The notes under the pieces were generated by a model. It saw only the letters and a list, made by a program, of their open reading frames with translations. It ran no database searches and was not told the origin of the DNA. From UMGS1124 sp045541255 (GTDB lineage Bacteria > Bacillota_I > Bacilli_A > RF39 > UBA660), in assembly GCA_045541255.1 (NCBI GenBank), contig JAZQIU010000011.1, forward strand, positions 1 to 47,177: DNA of 47,177 nucleotides, read 5' to 3'. The position numbers and the translations under genes are program-made. Shown here one piece after another: positions 9,008 through 17,502 of this stretch; the stretch's first letter is position 1; every line of letters begins with the position of its first letter.

Positions 9008-9183
9008 ATAAAACCTAGAAATCAGTATATGTGATAAAATCCCGCTCTCTCGCAGGTGGGCATCACATAATAAATTTTAGGATCCTAGTTCACTTAATGG
9101 ACTAGTTTTCTACACCACTTATTAATTAGATTCCCATTAATCACACTTAGTCGGTTTTATATGATATACCAATCATCTAGGCA
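9008..9183 (-). ncRNA. ssrS: 6S RNA-like structured RNA upstream of tcdA
   Basis: A stretch of about 176 bases with no open frame folds into a closed rod. The 5' CCTAGA (minus strand, 9181-9176) pairs with the 3' TCTAGG (9019-9014), followed by GGTATAT with ATATAC. An apical hairpin CTAGT / ACTAG and a 3'-side hairpin TATGTGAT / ATCACATA with inner CCC / GGG are also seen. It has its own TATAAT box (9189-9194). Length, rod shape, own promoter and position next to a yrvM/tcdA gene, as in Bacillus, fit 6S RNA, which binds sigma-A RNA polymerase. A cis-acting leader of tcdA is the main alternative, since the RNA ends about 15 bases before that start. A covariance search would settle it. Confidence 0.72.
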
Positions 9184-9188
9184 ATTTA

Positions 9189-9194
9189 ATTATA
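9189..9194 (-). promoter_or_regulatory. -10 box of the 6S-like RNA
   Basis: TATAAT on the minus strand lies 5-7 bases before the expected 5' end of the RNA. It comes right after the phosphohexomutase terminator, so the RNA is an independent transcript. The -35 is not clear. Confidence 0.6.
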
Positions 9195-9203
9195 GCATGA
9201 TTT

Positions 9204-9230
9204 AAAAAAAATGTATATATGAATACATTT
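9204..9230 (-). terminator. Terminator after the phosphohexomutase gene
   Basis: Minus-strand AAATGTAT / ATACATTT with a 6-base loop, followed by eight Ts, a few bases past the stop at 9234. Confidence 0.85.
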
Positions 9231-9233
9231 TCT

Positions 9234-10592
9234 TTACACTAACTTATTTATTAAATTTTTAAATTCATTTTTTATTTCTATTAATCTTTCATTTGTTTTA
9301 GCTTCAAATCTGAGAGTTAGATTTGGTCCTGTATTACTACATCTAATTAAAGCCCATCCATCATCAAATATTACTCTTACCCCATCTATATCAAGATATT
9401 CATACCCTTTTGATTTAACATAATCTTTTACTTTTTCTACTATATTCCATTTCTTTTCATCTGAAGTAGCTATTTTTAGTTCCGGAGTATTAAAATAATA
9501 TGCATAACCATCTAGTAATTCAGAAGATTTTTTGTTAGTATTTGATAATATTTCATAAAATCTTAAACTAGCATATATGCCATCATCAAATCCATAGAAT
9601 TTATCTCGAAAGAATATATGTCCTGAATATTCACCACCTACTAAAACATTTTTTGTAGATAACTCAGTTTCAATAAAAGCACTACCATTTTTTACCATTA
9701 TTGGTTCTCCACCAATTCTTTTTATGTCTTCTACTAATGCATTTGAACATTTAACATCTATAATAACTTTTTTATTGAGAGTTTTTGGAATAATGTTTCT
9801 TGAAAATATTGCAATTAATTTATCACTTTCTATTGTATTACCTATTTCATCAACTATACCAACCCTATCTCCATCACCATCATAAGCAACTCCAAAATCA
9901 CATTTTTTTTCTATAACAATTCTTTTTAATTCTTCTAGATTTTTATCGTTGTTAGGATCTGGATTATGTACTGGAAAATTCCCATCACTTTCTACATTTA
10001 GGAAGATTGGTTCTATATTAAATTTAGAAATTATATCTTTTATAAAAAGGCTTGTTGTTCCGTTACCAGTATCTATTGCAACTTTTAATTTTCTTGTTCC
10101 TTTTAAAATATAAGTTTCTAACATATTTATATATTGTTCAATTATATTTATATATTCTATTGTTCCTTTTGTATTTAGATGTTTTGGATTTTTTATATAT
10201 TCGTAAACTATTTCTAATTCATTTCTTTTTAAATGTAAGAATTTTTCTCCAAATATTTTAAAACCATTTTCGTTTGCAGGATTATGACTTGCTGTAACCA
10301 TAATACCTGCTTCTATATTAAGACATATTGTTGCATAGTTAAGTATTGGAGTTGTAACAATTCCTATAAACTTTACATTAATTCCAGTACTAACTAAACC
10401 TCTAATTAAACTTTCAACTAATTTTTCACCACTAACTCTATTATCATAACCAACAACACATTTGTTTTGGCCTTTTTCTATTAAATAAGTACCAAAAGCA
10501 ATACCTACTCTTTCAGCTAAAGTTTCTGTGATATTTTCGCCATAAACTCCCCTTATATCATTTTCTCTTAAAACGCTAGTATCAATCATCAT
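9234..10592 (-). CDS. Phosphomannomutase/phosphoglucomutase (alpha-D-phosphohexomutase)
   Basis: 452 residues with the three hallmark motifs of the family: the phosphoserine loop TASHNP (about residue 98-103), the metal-binding loop DGDGDR (about 238-243) and the sugar-binding loop GGEYSGH (about 318-324). A phosphate-binding RCSNTGPNLTLRFE is near the C terminus. It interconverts hexose 1- and 6-phosphates for cell-wall or exopolysaccharide precursors. Mannose versus glucose specificity cannot be told. It overlaps the end of gpmI by one base (TAATG) and has a GGGAGG site, so the two genes are co-transcribed. Confidence 0.92.
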   Translation of the reverse strand: MMIDTSVLRENDIRGVYGENITETLAERVGIAFGTYLIEKGQNKCVVGYDNRVSGEKLVESLIRGLVSTGINVKFIGIVTTPILNYATICLNIEAGIMVTASHNPANENGFKIFGEKFLHLKRNELEIVYEYIKNPKHLNTKGTIEYINIIEQYINMLETYILKGTRKLKVAIDTGNGTTSLFIKDIISKFNIEPIFLNVESDGNFPVHNPDPNNDKNLEELKRIVIEKKCDFGVAYDGDGDRVGIVDEIGNTIESDKLIAIFSRNIIPKTLNKKVIIDVKCSNALVEDIKRIGGEPIMVKNGSAFIETELSTKNVLVGGEYSGHIFFRDKFYGFDDGIYASLRFYEILSNTNKKSSELLDGYAYYFNTPELKIATSDEKKWNIVEKVKDYVKSKGYEYLDIDGVRVIFDDGWALIRCSNTGPNLTLRFEAKTNERLIEIKNEFKNLINKLV

Positions 10593-12106
10593 TAATCCTC
10601 CCTTTGAAATAATAATGGAGTACCTGCCATTTCTTCCGGTATTCTTATATCCATATATTTTAATAGTGTTGGTGCTATCATGGTAATATCTCCATATTCT
10701 TTTAATTTTATATTTTCATCACAAAATATAAAAGGAACAGGACTCATTGAATGAGTTGTTACAGGAATTCCATGTGAATCAATCATTGTATCTATATTTC
10801 CATGATCACTTGTAATAATTAAATCATAAAAATTTTCTAAAGCATAATTATATATTTTCTTTAGCGATTCATCTACATGTTCTAAAGCTTTAACAGCGGC
10901 TTCATAATTTCCAGTATGGCCTACCATGTCAGGATTAGCAAAATTAACTAATATAAAGTCATAGTCTTTATCAATACATTTTAATACTTGTTTCGTTACA
11001 CCTTCAATACTCATTTCTGGTTGCATGTCGTATGTAGCAACTTTAGGACTTTCTATTTTAAAATTATCACAAAGCTTTAATTTATCTTCAATTCCTCCAT
11101 TAAAGAAGTATGTAACATGTGCATATTTTTCAGTTTCTGCTACTCTTGCTTGTGTCATTCCTAAATCACTAAAGTATCTTCCTATACTATATATATTATC
11201 TAATTCTTTTTTTAATAATGTAGGAGATTCTATTTCTGGAACTTCAAACATTGTAACAACTTTTAAATTATTAACATGTCCTATAGGATATTCATCAAAC
11301 GATAAATCTGTTAAACTTTTTAAGATTTGTCTTGCTCTATCAGATCTAAAGTTCAACCATAATAATCCATCATGTTCATTAATTTTAAATTCAGGATTTA
11401 GTATGAGTGGTGGTAAAAATTCGTCAGTTAAACCTCTTTTATAACAATTCTTTATTGCAACATCTGCATTTAAAATTTTTAAACCTTTTCCATTCACTAA
11501 CATATCGGTATAAACTCTTGTTCTTTCCCATTTGTTATCTCTATCCATTGCATAAAATCTTCCACAAACAGTACCAATATGACCTATATTATTTTCATTT
11601 AATACTTCATTCATTTGGTCTATATATTTTAAAGCGCACATTGAATCTGTATCTCTACCATCTGTTATTGCATGGAATATTACTTTTTCTATGCCCATTT
11701 CTTTTAATATTGGAATTAATTTTGTCATATATTTTATGTCAGAATGTACGCCACCATCACTTAATAATCCCATTAAATGCAATGTTGAATTATTTTCTTT
11801 TACATGTTCTATAAGTTTTAATAATTCTTCACTTTCTTTTATTTTTCCATTATCTACTATTTCATTTATTACTGTAATATCTTGTTTTACTTTTTTACCT
11901 ACTCCAATAGCAGTGTGACAAACTTCACTATTACCAAATTGGTCATCTGGTAAACCCACATATGCCCCGCTTGCTTGCAATATACTATGAGGATATTTAT
12001 TCCATAATTCTGTAAATGTATTCATATGTGCATCTATTATTGCATTTCCATGTGGTTCTTCTCTATATCCAAATCCATCCATAATTAATAAAATTATTTT
12101 TTTCAT
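10592..12106 (-). CDS. gpmI: 2,3-bisphosphoglycerate-independent phosphoglycerate mutase
   Basis: About 504 residues, normal for the family. It interconverts 3- and 2-phosphoglycerate using two Mn ions and a serine. Motifs are DGFG at the N terminus, the catalytic-serine segment GNSEVCHTAIG (most homologues have SEVGH, so Gly to Cys is a local variant), DGRDTD, and the late metal ligands FANPDMVGHTG, SDHGN and THS. The start at 12106 (MKKIILL) follows AAGGTGATAAAT; the in-frame start nine bases upstream lacks a site. Confidence 0.95.
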   Translation of the reverse strand: MKKIILLIMDGFGYREEPHGNAIIDAHMNTFTELWNKYPHSILQASGAYVGLPDDQFGNSEVCHTAIGVGKKVKQDITVINEIVDNGKIKESEELLKLIEHVKENNSTLHLMGLLSDGGVHSDIKYMTKLIPILKEMGIEKVIFHAITDGRDTDSMCALKYIDQMNEVLNENNIGHIGTVCGRFYAMDRDNKWERTRVYTDMLVNGKGLKILNADVAIKNCYKRGLTDEFLPPLILNPEFKINEHDGLLWLNFRSDRARQILKSLTDLSFDEYPIGHVNNLKVVTMFEVPEIESPTLLKKELDNIYSIGRYFSDLGMTQARVAETEKYAHVTYFFNGGIEDKLKLCDNFKIESPKVATYDMQPEMSIEGVTKQVLKCIDKDYDFILVNFANPDMVGHTGNYEAAVKALEHVDESLKKIYNYALENFYDLIITSDHGNIDTMIDSHGIPVTTHSMSPVPFIFCDENIKLKEYGDITMIAPTLLKYMDIRIPEEMAGTPLLFQRED

Positions 12107-12124
12107 ATTTATCACCTTTTTAAC

Positions 12125-12553
12125 TTAATATGTTGTTGAACATGATAGTGAAAAACTATCATCATTTTCTGGCATATTCGCTTTTAATTTTAAAGTACTA
12201 GTATCATAATATATTTCTATATATGGCGTTTCTCCTTCATACTTTTTATTTGTTATATCATTTAAAATATATTCTTCTATATCACTGTCACTTGTTATTA
12301 TTCCATTTTGTATTAAATAATTTACTGTAAAACAGATTCTTTTATTACTACCAGGACCATCATATACATCATTTTTCATATATTTTTCAACATATGATAA
12401 GGTTTGTGCTTTGATTGAACTTTTTTTAGATTCATAATTTCTTGTCCTTATATTAACACTTACTGAATCATATGCAGGTGTTGTTATTATTGCTAATAAC
12501 GCTAAAATCACTATAACTGCAATAAGTTCTACAAGTGTAAATCCTTTATTCAT
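12125..12553 (-). CDS. Type IV pilin-like protein with prepilin cleavage site
   Basis: 142 residues starting MNKG-FTLVELIAVIVILALLAI, an unmistakable prepilin peptidase (ComC/PilD) site followed by the hydrophobic assembly helix (about residues 5-27). The mature domain is short and has two Cys that could form a disulfide (one near 75, one close to the C terminus). A region reading SYVEKYMKN...NYLIQNGII resembles a module found in the proteins at 16338 and 17501. It could be a competence pseudopilin or a minor pilin. The start at 12553 has AGGTGG upstream. No pilus assembly genes are in the window. Confidence 0.85.
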   Translation of the reverse strand: MNKGFTLVELIAVIVILALLAIITTPAYDSVSVNIRTRNYESKKSSIKAQTLSYVEKYMKNDVYDGPGSNKRICFTVNYLIQNGIITSDSDIEEYILNDITNKKYEGETPYIEIYYDTSTLKLKANMPENDDSFSLSCSTTY

Positions 12554-12587
12554 AGTACCACCTAGTATGATTTTATCATAAAACATT

Positions 12588-12614
12588 AAAAAAAAGTAGT
12601 ATTAACTACTTTTT
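12588..12614 (-). terminator. Terminator of the cdaA-cdaR operon
   Basis: Minus-strand AAAAGTAGT-TAAT-ACTACTTTTTTTT. The cdaR stop codon TAA is in the loop. Confidence 0.9.
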
Positions 12615-13966
12615 GATATTTTTATATTAACTTTACTTGTTGTAGATACTAAAGTATATCGAGAATCATCTGTGCCTAATTTAACTTCAACTTCATAAGT
12701 TCCTGCTGTATATCCAGATAAATCAATATATGCTTTTATTTTAGAAGCTTCTAAATTTTCTAATGCACTACTAACGCCTTTTGCAATAACTGTTATAGTT
12801 CTATCATTTTCAGTTAAAGCTGATACCGAATATCCTTCAGCAACATTTCTAGATTCAATTACTATTCCTGAGAATTCTTTGCTTGCTTCTTGGTCTAAAG
12901 TTACTGTTACACTTGTAGTTGTATCACTCATATATCTAACTCCAGCTGGTTTTGTTAATGTTACTCCACTAAATGTTTTATCAGTACTTAATCCAGTTAC
13001 ATCTATAGGTGCTTCTATTGAACTTAATGAGTCTAAGACTTCTTGATCTCCATAAACTGTAACTTTTGTTACTGATGAATTAATACTATTTAAAGCGTAT
13101 CCTGTAGTTATGTTTCCTGATGTTACTACTTTAACTGGTAATTCTACAGAGTATGATTCTACTTTTACTTTTGCACTTATACTATTTGGAACCATTTCAA
13201 CATTATTAACTTTGTTTCCATTATGATCGTATGCAACTAATTTAATAGAATCTATTTCATATTCACCTTTGTTAGTTAAGCCAGCAGCTTCTACATCAAC
13301 TAATGCTTTAACATTTGAGATTGTATTTAATGTTTCTCTAGAACCTTTAACAATAACTTCACTCTTATTAAGAGTTACATTTCCTATATTTAATTTCTTA
13401 TCTAATTTATTTTCATTAACTAAATCATAAGATAAATTAAATACTTCACTTTCTTTTTCACTAATTTTAATAGATACAGATCCAGGATCTAATTTATAAC
13501 TTACATTGTTCATTGAATGATTATATTTAAGTTTAACTTTATATGTTCCTGGTTCATAATCTGTTAAATCCAATACGATTTTATGATCACCTATTTGTTT
13601 TGCTAAGTATAAATTACTTTTTGAACCAATCAGAGTAATATCTACTGTTTCAGGCACTCCTTCAACCACATAATTTTCTTCGTTATATATAATATTTACT
13701 GGTTGTCCTGTTATAACTTCAGCTTCATTATCTACCAAAGATATTACTTTGCTATCAACTAAATAGAATACAGCTATAGCACATAGTAACGAAACATATA
13801 ATAATACTATTGGTCTATTTAATATTCTTTCTAATTTACCATTATTGCTTTTTCCTAATTTACTTAATCTATAAATCAATTTACTTATTGGAGTTACTAT
13901 TAATTTATCAAGAATATTATATATAATTTTTAACAATGAGATAATAGGTTTTAATATCTTATTCAT
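12602..13966 (-). CDS. cdaR: YbbR-domain protein CdaR, regulator of the diadenylate cyclase
   Basis: 454 residues: a cytosolic amphipathic N terminus, one membrane helix (about residues 52-70), then extracellular tandem YbbR domains, roughly four, each about 80 residues and recognisable by repeated V-V-x-V endings and GYxVxxI-type strands. CdaR binds and modulates CdaA in Bacillota. The gene overlaps the cdaA stop by 8 bases and has an AGGAGG site embedded in cdaA's acidic C terminus. In Bacillus glmM follows; here a terminator follows instead, so the classical cdaA-cdaR-glmM trio is split. Confidence 0.92.
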   Translation of the reverse strand: MNKILKPIISLLKIIYNILDKLIVTPISKLIYRLSKLGKSNNGKLERILNRPIVLLYVSLLCAIAVFYLVDSKVISLVDNEAEVITGQPVNIIYNEENYVVEGVPETVDITLIGSKSNLYLAKQIGDHKIVLDLTDYEPGTYKVKLKYNHSMNNVSYKLDPGSVSIKISEKESEVFNLSYDLVNENKLDKKLNIGNVTLNKSEVIVKGSRETLNTISNVKALVDVEAAGLTNKGEYEIDSIKLVAYDHNGNKVNNVEMVPNSISAKVKVESYSVELPVKVVTSGNITTGYALNSINSSVTKVTVYGDQEVLDSLSSIEAPIDVTGLSTDKTFSGVTLTKPAGVRYMSDTTTSVTVTLDQEASKEFSGIVIESRNVAEGYSVSALTENDRTITVIAKGVSSALENLEASKIKAYIDLSGYTAGTYEVEVKLGTDDSRYTLVSTTSKVNIKISKSS

Positions 13967-14771
13967 CTATTTCATCCTCCTCATCTGCATCGTAGAATAC
14001 TTCTGTTTTTGGTTTTAATTCTTCAAGTAATTTCATTTTGAATTCTTCTAATGTAAGATTGTAATGTAAATGATTATCTACTGCAATTGATATTCTACCT
14101 GTTTCTTCAGAAACTACTAATGCTATTGCATCTGTTTCTTCTGCTACTCCTAATGCGGCTCTATGTCTTGTACCTAATTTTTTGTTAACATTAGGATTCA
14201 TACTAGTTTTAAATACAGCACCTGCACAAGTTAATTTATCTCCTTGAATAATAACTCCACCATCATGCAATGGGTTTGGAGGTAAGAATATTGCATCTAA
14301 CAATGGACCTGTAATATCTGAATAGATTTTATTAGCAGGTTCAATATATTCTTGTAAAGACATATTTCTTTCTAATACTATTAATGCACCAATTCTGTTC
14401 TTCTTTAAATATTCAATAGAATTCATTATCTCAAATACTATTTTTTCTCTTTCATCAACTGTTAAAACCTTATGTCTTCCTAATAATTGACTTCTTCCTA
14501 TACTTTCAAGTACATTTCTTATTTCTGGTTGGAAAATTACTATTAATGCAATTGGTCCCCATGATAATACATATTCTAATAATAAACCAATTGTATATAA
14601 ATCTAAAATATTACTGATAATTTTAATTAGTATAATTATTAATACTCCTTTAAATATAAGTACCATCTTTACATTGTTTTTTATATTTTTGAAAATAAAG
14701 TAAAACATAACCCATACTAAACATATGTCGATTATTTTTGTTACTACATTCCATATTGCTGTGAATGTCAT
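13959..14771 (-). CDS. cdaA: Diadenylate cyclase CdaA (c-di-AMP synthase)
   Basis: 270 residues with three N-terminal membrane helices (about residues 12-85) and a DisA_N/DAC domain. Catalytic motifs DGGVIIQGD (DGA-type loop) and GTRHRAALG (RHR) are intact, so the enzyme should convert two ATP to cyclic-di-AMP. It controls potassium, osmotic and cell-wall homeostasis in related bacteria. The C terminus is acidic (DADEEDEIDE), which partly reflects the overlapping ribosome binding site for cdaR. An AAAGGAG site and a TATAAT box lie upstream. Confidence 0.95.
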   Translation of the reverse strand: MTFTAIWNVVTKIIDICLVWVMFYFIFKNIKNNVKMVLIFKGVLIIILIKIISNILDLYTIGLLLEYVLSWGPIALIVIFQPEIRNVLESIGRSQLLGRHKVLTVDEREKIVFEIMNSIEYLKKNRIGALIVLERNMSLQEYIEPANKIYSDITGPLLDAIFLPPNPLHDGGVIIQGDKLTCAGAVFKTSMNPNVNKKLGTRHRAALGVAEETDAIALVVSEETGRISIAVDNHLHYNLTLEEFKMKLLEELKPKTEVFYDADEEDEIDE

Positions 14772-14827
14772 TTTATCACTCCTTTATAATATATTCTATT
14801 ATATCAAAATTTTTCTATATAATCTAT

Positions 14828-14854
14828 AAAAAAGAAGATTATAAAATCTTCTTT
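14828..14854 (-). terminator. Terminator after the small membrane protein gene
   Basis: Minus-strand AAAGAAGATT-TTAT-AATCTTCTTT followed by Ts, directly past the stop at 14860. Confidence 0.85.
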
Positions 14855-14859
14855 ACATT

Positions 14860-15120
14860 TTAATTTGATCCTTTATCGTAATTTTCTAATAACTCATCTG
14901 GATTTGTATTTTCTTCTTTTGAATCTATTATTGTTGGTATTTCAATATTGTTAGTATTATCATTTATATTTGCTAATTCAACTGGTTTAATATTAGGAAT
15001 ATCCTCTTTTTTTTGGGTATTACCACTTCTTAACATATCAATTAAATACCCAACAAGAGCAAAAACAAAGAATAATCCGACTAATACAATAATCAAATAG
15101 TTTTCTAAAATTACATTCAT
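14860..15120 (-). CDS. Small single-span membrane protein, unknown
   Basis: 86 residues: an N-terminal hydrophobic helix (about 7-29) followed by a polar, Asn- and acid-rich tail. I do not recognise the family. It has a GGGTGAT site before the start, lies 12 bases downstream of the DUF3048 gene and is followed by a terminator, so it is the last gene of a two-gene operon. It may be an accessory to the DUF3048 protein; that is inferred from position only. Confidence 0.65.
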   Translation of the reverse strand: MNVILENYLIIVLVGLFFVFALVGYLIDMLRSGNTQKKEDIPNIKPVELANINDNTNNIEIPTIIDSKEENTNPDELLENYDKGSN

Positions 15121-15132
15121 TTTATCACCCTT

Positions 15133-16224
15133 TTATTCTATTACTAATTCTTTATTTGTTGGTTGAATTTGTATAAATGTATTACCATCATTTACTTTTA
15201 TTTTTTCGCCATTAGGATATGTATAAATAGTTTGACATTCTCTACAATCTTTTTTCCAATTTATTTTAACAGCATAGCCATTAGAAATATAATATCCTGT
15301 TCCACTACCAACATTTTCTAATCCTTGACGTCCTTTATTTTCTGCATCATTTAAAGTATAATTTTTTACTTTGTAAGTTATTATATTTTTAAATGTATAT
15401 TGTTTTTTTGTAACATAATCTGTATGCTCTTTATTATTTACAAATCTATAATATACTTTTTCTTCAGCATTATATTTATATGATGAAGTTGTGTTATTAG
15501 AATATGGAATTTTAACTGATGTTGCGTTTACACTACCTTCCATTTCATTTAATTTTATTTCATCTGCAGAATAATTTAATAACCATTCTTTATTTCTTTC
15601 TGTACGTTTATTTTTTAGTCCTTTTGCTAATTTTTCTATACTAGTAAATAAGGTATGTTCGCTTGATACTTTTAAAGTTTTATCTCTCCATCCAGTAGAA
15701 GATGTATTTACTTCTATTCTATCTACATTAAGTGCTGAAAAATCACTTTTAGCTTGTGGAGAATTTCCATGATGTACATAAATAGCGTCATTTTCCAATG
15801 CATAATCTAAATAATAATGTCTTGCACTTCTTATTGAACCTATTCTTTCTGTAGTAGCATCTTGGAATAAAGCTAAATATCTTGTTATTCCACCTTCAAC
15901 TATTATTTCATATATAATGAAAGCATCTTGTAATCCACTTTGTAAAGGTCTTGCAGTACTAACGTTATTTATCATTACTGCATATGGTCTAGCTTTAGAA
16001 TTTTTATTAACTATTTTAACTTCTTTTTTCTCTTCTAATTTTTGTGTTGTAGTTGCTGGTTTTTGTTTATTTGTTTCTTTTTTATCATTATTTCCTGTTA
16101 ATAAAAATAATCCAAACAAAACAACTAATAAAGCAGCTACTATTATATATAGTTTTTTATGTTTTAATTTTAATTTTTGTATTTTTGTTTTAGGTATTTT
16201 TATTTCATCTTTATTTTTTGTCAT
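15133..16224 (-). CDS. DUF3048 (YerB-like) secreted membrane-anchored protein
   Basis: 363 residues with a basic cytosolic N terminus, one membrane helix (about 28-44), a Lys/Thr-rich linker, then the DUF3048 domain. Family signatures visible are RPYAVMINNVSTARPLQSGL, IYEIIVEGGITRYLALFQD and IGSIRSARHYYLDYA. The second half (about 220-363) matches the DUF3048 C-terminal domain with a terminal Lys/Asp-rich Cys pair (CRECQ). YerB is a lipoprotein in Bacillus; here an uncleaved anchor replaces the lipobox. The function of the family is unknown, and it is suspected to act in the envelope. Confidence 0.88.
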   Translation of the reverse strand: MTKNKDEIKIPKTKIQKLKLKHKKLYIIVAALLVVLFGLFLLTGNNDKKETNKQKPATTTQKLEEKKEVKIVNKNSKARPYAVMINNVSTARPLQSGLQDAFIIYEIIVEGGITRYLALFQDATTERIGSIRSARHYYLDYALENDAIYVHHGNSPQAKSDFSALNVDRIEVNTSSTGWRDKTLKVSSEHTLFTSIEKLAKGLKNKRTERNKEWLLNYSADEIKLNEMEGSVNATSVKIPYSNNTTSSYKYNAEEKVYYRFVNNKEHTDYVTKKQYTFKNIITYKVKNYTLNDAENKGRQGLENVGSGTGYYISNGYAVKINWKKDCRECQTIYTYPNGEKIKVNDGNTFIQIQPTNKELVIE

Positions 16225-16289
16225 ATTTTCACATCCTATATAAATAATATCATAATTATAAAAATAATTAAATAGTTAACATTCAATTA

Positions 16290-16318
16290 TTGAAATAAAA
16301 ATGTTCACATGCTATACT
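16290..16318 (+). promoter_or_regulatory. Sigma-A type promoter for the gene at 16338
   Basis: TTGAAA (16290-16295), 17-base spacer, TATACT (16313-16318), followed by a TAGGAG site and the start codon only 20 bases downstream of the -10. Confidence 0.75.
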
Positions 16319-16337
16319 TTTTTTAGGAGTTGATTAA

Positions 16338-17444
16338 ATGGATGAGAAATTAAAAAAGATTATATTCATAGTATTAGGTTGCTTTGTTATTTTATTTCTA
16401 TTCTTATTTATGATGTCATCTTGTTCTTCAAAATATGAACCATCAAAACTAGAATTGTTAATAGTTAATAAAGCAAAAAACTATTATTCTATTCACAAAG
16501 AAGAATTACCTAGTAAAGGTGGAGTTACTACTATCTCTATAGCAGACTTAGTTAATAAAGGAATAATAAAAAATTTAGATAAATTATTAGATAAAAATAC
16601 TAATTGTTCTGGTACACTAACTATCGAAAACAATAATAATTACTATATGTATTCGCCAAGTTTAAGTTGTACAATGCCAAATGATACTTATATATCTGGT
16701 AATTTAAGAGAAACATTATTAGAAAACGTTGTTACAAGCGGTAATGGATTATATGTTATTGGAGATTCTCATTATTTCAGAGGAGATAAAGTTAATAATT
16801 ATTTAGTTTTTGATGGAATATTATGGAGAATAACAAAAATTAATAATGATAATTCTGTAAGATTAATTGAAGCAGGTCGTAGAGATCCAGTTGTATGGGA
16901 TGATAGATATAACGCTAATACTTTAGCTACTACAGGAATAAATAATTTTTATGATAATAGTTTGAATAGTAGAATTAAAGATGAGTTAGAAAGCATTTAT
17001 AATAATGAAGAAGTTATTAGTAACAATATAAAAGGATACATAAAAGAAACTTCATTATGTATTGGTAAAAGAGACACAGAAACTTCAATAAATGATGGAA
17101 GTATAGAATGTGCTACAAAATTAGATAATCAATATTTGGGATTGTTACAATTAAATGAATATATGTTAGCAAGTTTAGATAGCAATTGTTTAAATACTAA
17201 ATCTGTTGCTTGTAGAAATTATAATTATTTAGCAGAGTTCCCTAATTCATATTGGACATTAACTGCTAATAGCGAAAATACAAATCAAGTTTATAAAATT
17301 AATACTACAATATTACCAACATCTGCTAGTAATTCAGGTATGGCTAAATTAGTCATAAACATAAGTGAAAACACTAATGTTACAGGAACTGGTACTGAAG
17401 AAGATCCATATGTTGTTGTAGGATTAAAAAGTGAAGTAAAATAA
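16338..17444 (+). CDS. Membrane-anchored surface protein with pilin-like module, unknown
   Basis: 368 residues. There is a single N-terminal membrane helix (about 8-29, ending in SSCSS, which is not a clean lipobox because several residues separate it from a usual signal). Next comes a region of about 40 residues, NKAKNYYSIHKEELPSKGG..VTTISIADLVNKGIIK, clearly similar to part of the protein at 17501. The rest (about 115-368) is a globular, Cys-containing domain with an YLVFDGILWRITKIN stretch and several Cys that could pair (CIGKR, ECATK, NCLN, ACRN). I do not recognise a catalytic site. It is expressed from its own promoter, opposite to its neighbours. Confidence 0.75.
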   Translation: MDEKLKKIIFIVLGCFVILFLFLFMMSSCSSKYEPSKLELLIVNKAKNYYSIHKEELPSKGGVTTISIADLVNKGIIKNLDKLLDKNTNCSGTLTIENNNNYYMYSPSLSCTMPNDTYISGNLRETLLENVVTSGNGLYVIGDSHYFRGDKVNNYLVFDGILWRITKINNDNSVRLIEAGRRDPVVWDDRYNANTLATTGINNFYDNSLNSRIKDELESIYNNEEVISNNIKGYIKETSLCIGKRDTETSINDGSIECATKLDNQYLGLLQLNEYMLASLDSNCLNTKSVACRNYNYLAEFPNSYWTLTANSENTNQVYKINTTILPTSASNSGMAKLVINISENTNVTGTGTEEDPYVVVGLKSEVK

Positions 17445-17468
17445 AGCATCAAAAGATGCTTTTTTATT
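17443..17468 (+). terminator. Terminator of the gene at 16338
   Basis: AAAGCATC-AAAA-GATGCTTT followed by TTTATT, beginning at the stop codon. Confidence 0.9.
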
Positions 17469-17473
17469 ACATA

Positions 17474-17502
17474 AAAAAAGAAAGTATTTTTACTTTCTTT
17501 TT
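17474..17502 (-). terminator. Terminator of the gene at 17501
   Basis: Minus-strand AAAAAGAAAGTA-AAAA-TACTTTCTTTTT, back to back with the plus-strand terminator of the convergent gene. Confidence 0.85.

Noticed and set aside
9008..9183. T-box or metabolite riboswitch for tcdA
   Set aside because: No T-box sequence or known aptamer signature, and no terminator or sequestered ribosome site before tcdA; the closed rod and neighbourhood fit 6S RNA better, although not proven.
11025..11814. Long plus-strand frames opposite gpmI (135-139 codons)
   Set aside because: They are antisense to a highly conserved full-length gene, have no ribosome binding site and encode compositionally odd peptides; shadows of codon bias.
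16338..16440. Lipoprotein signal in the protein at 16338
   Set aside because: A Cys follows the hydrophobic stretch, but the preceding residues (FMMSSC) do not make a convincing lipobox.
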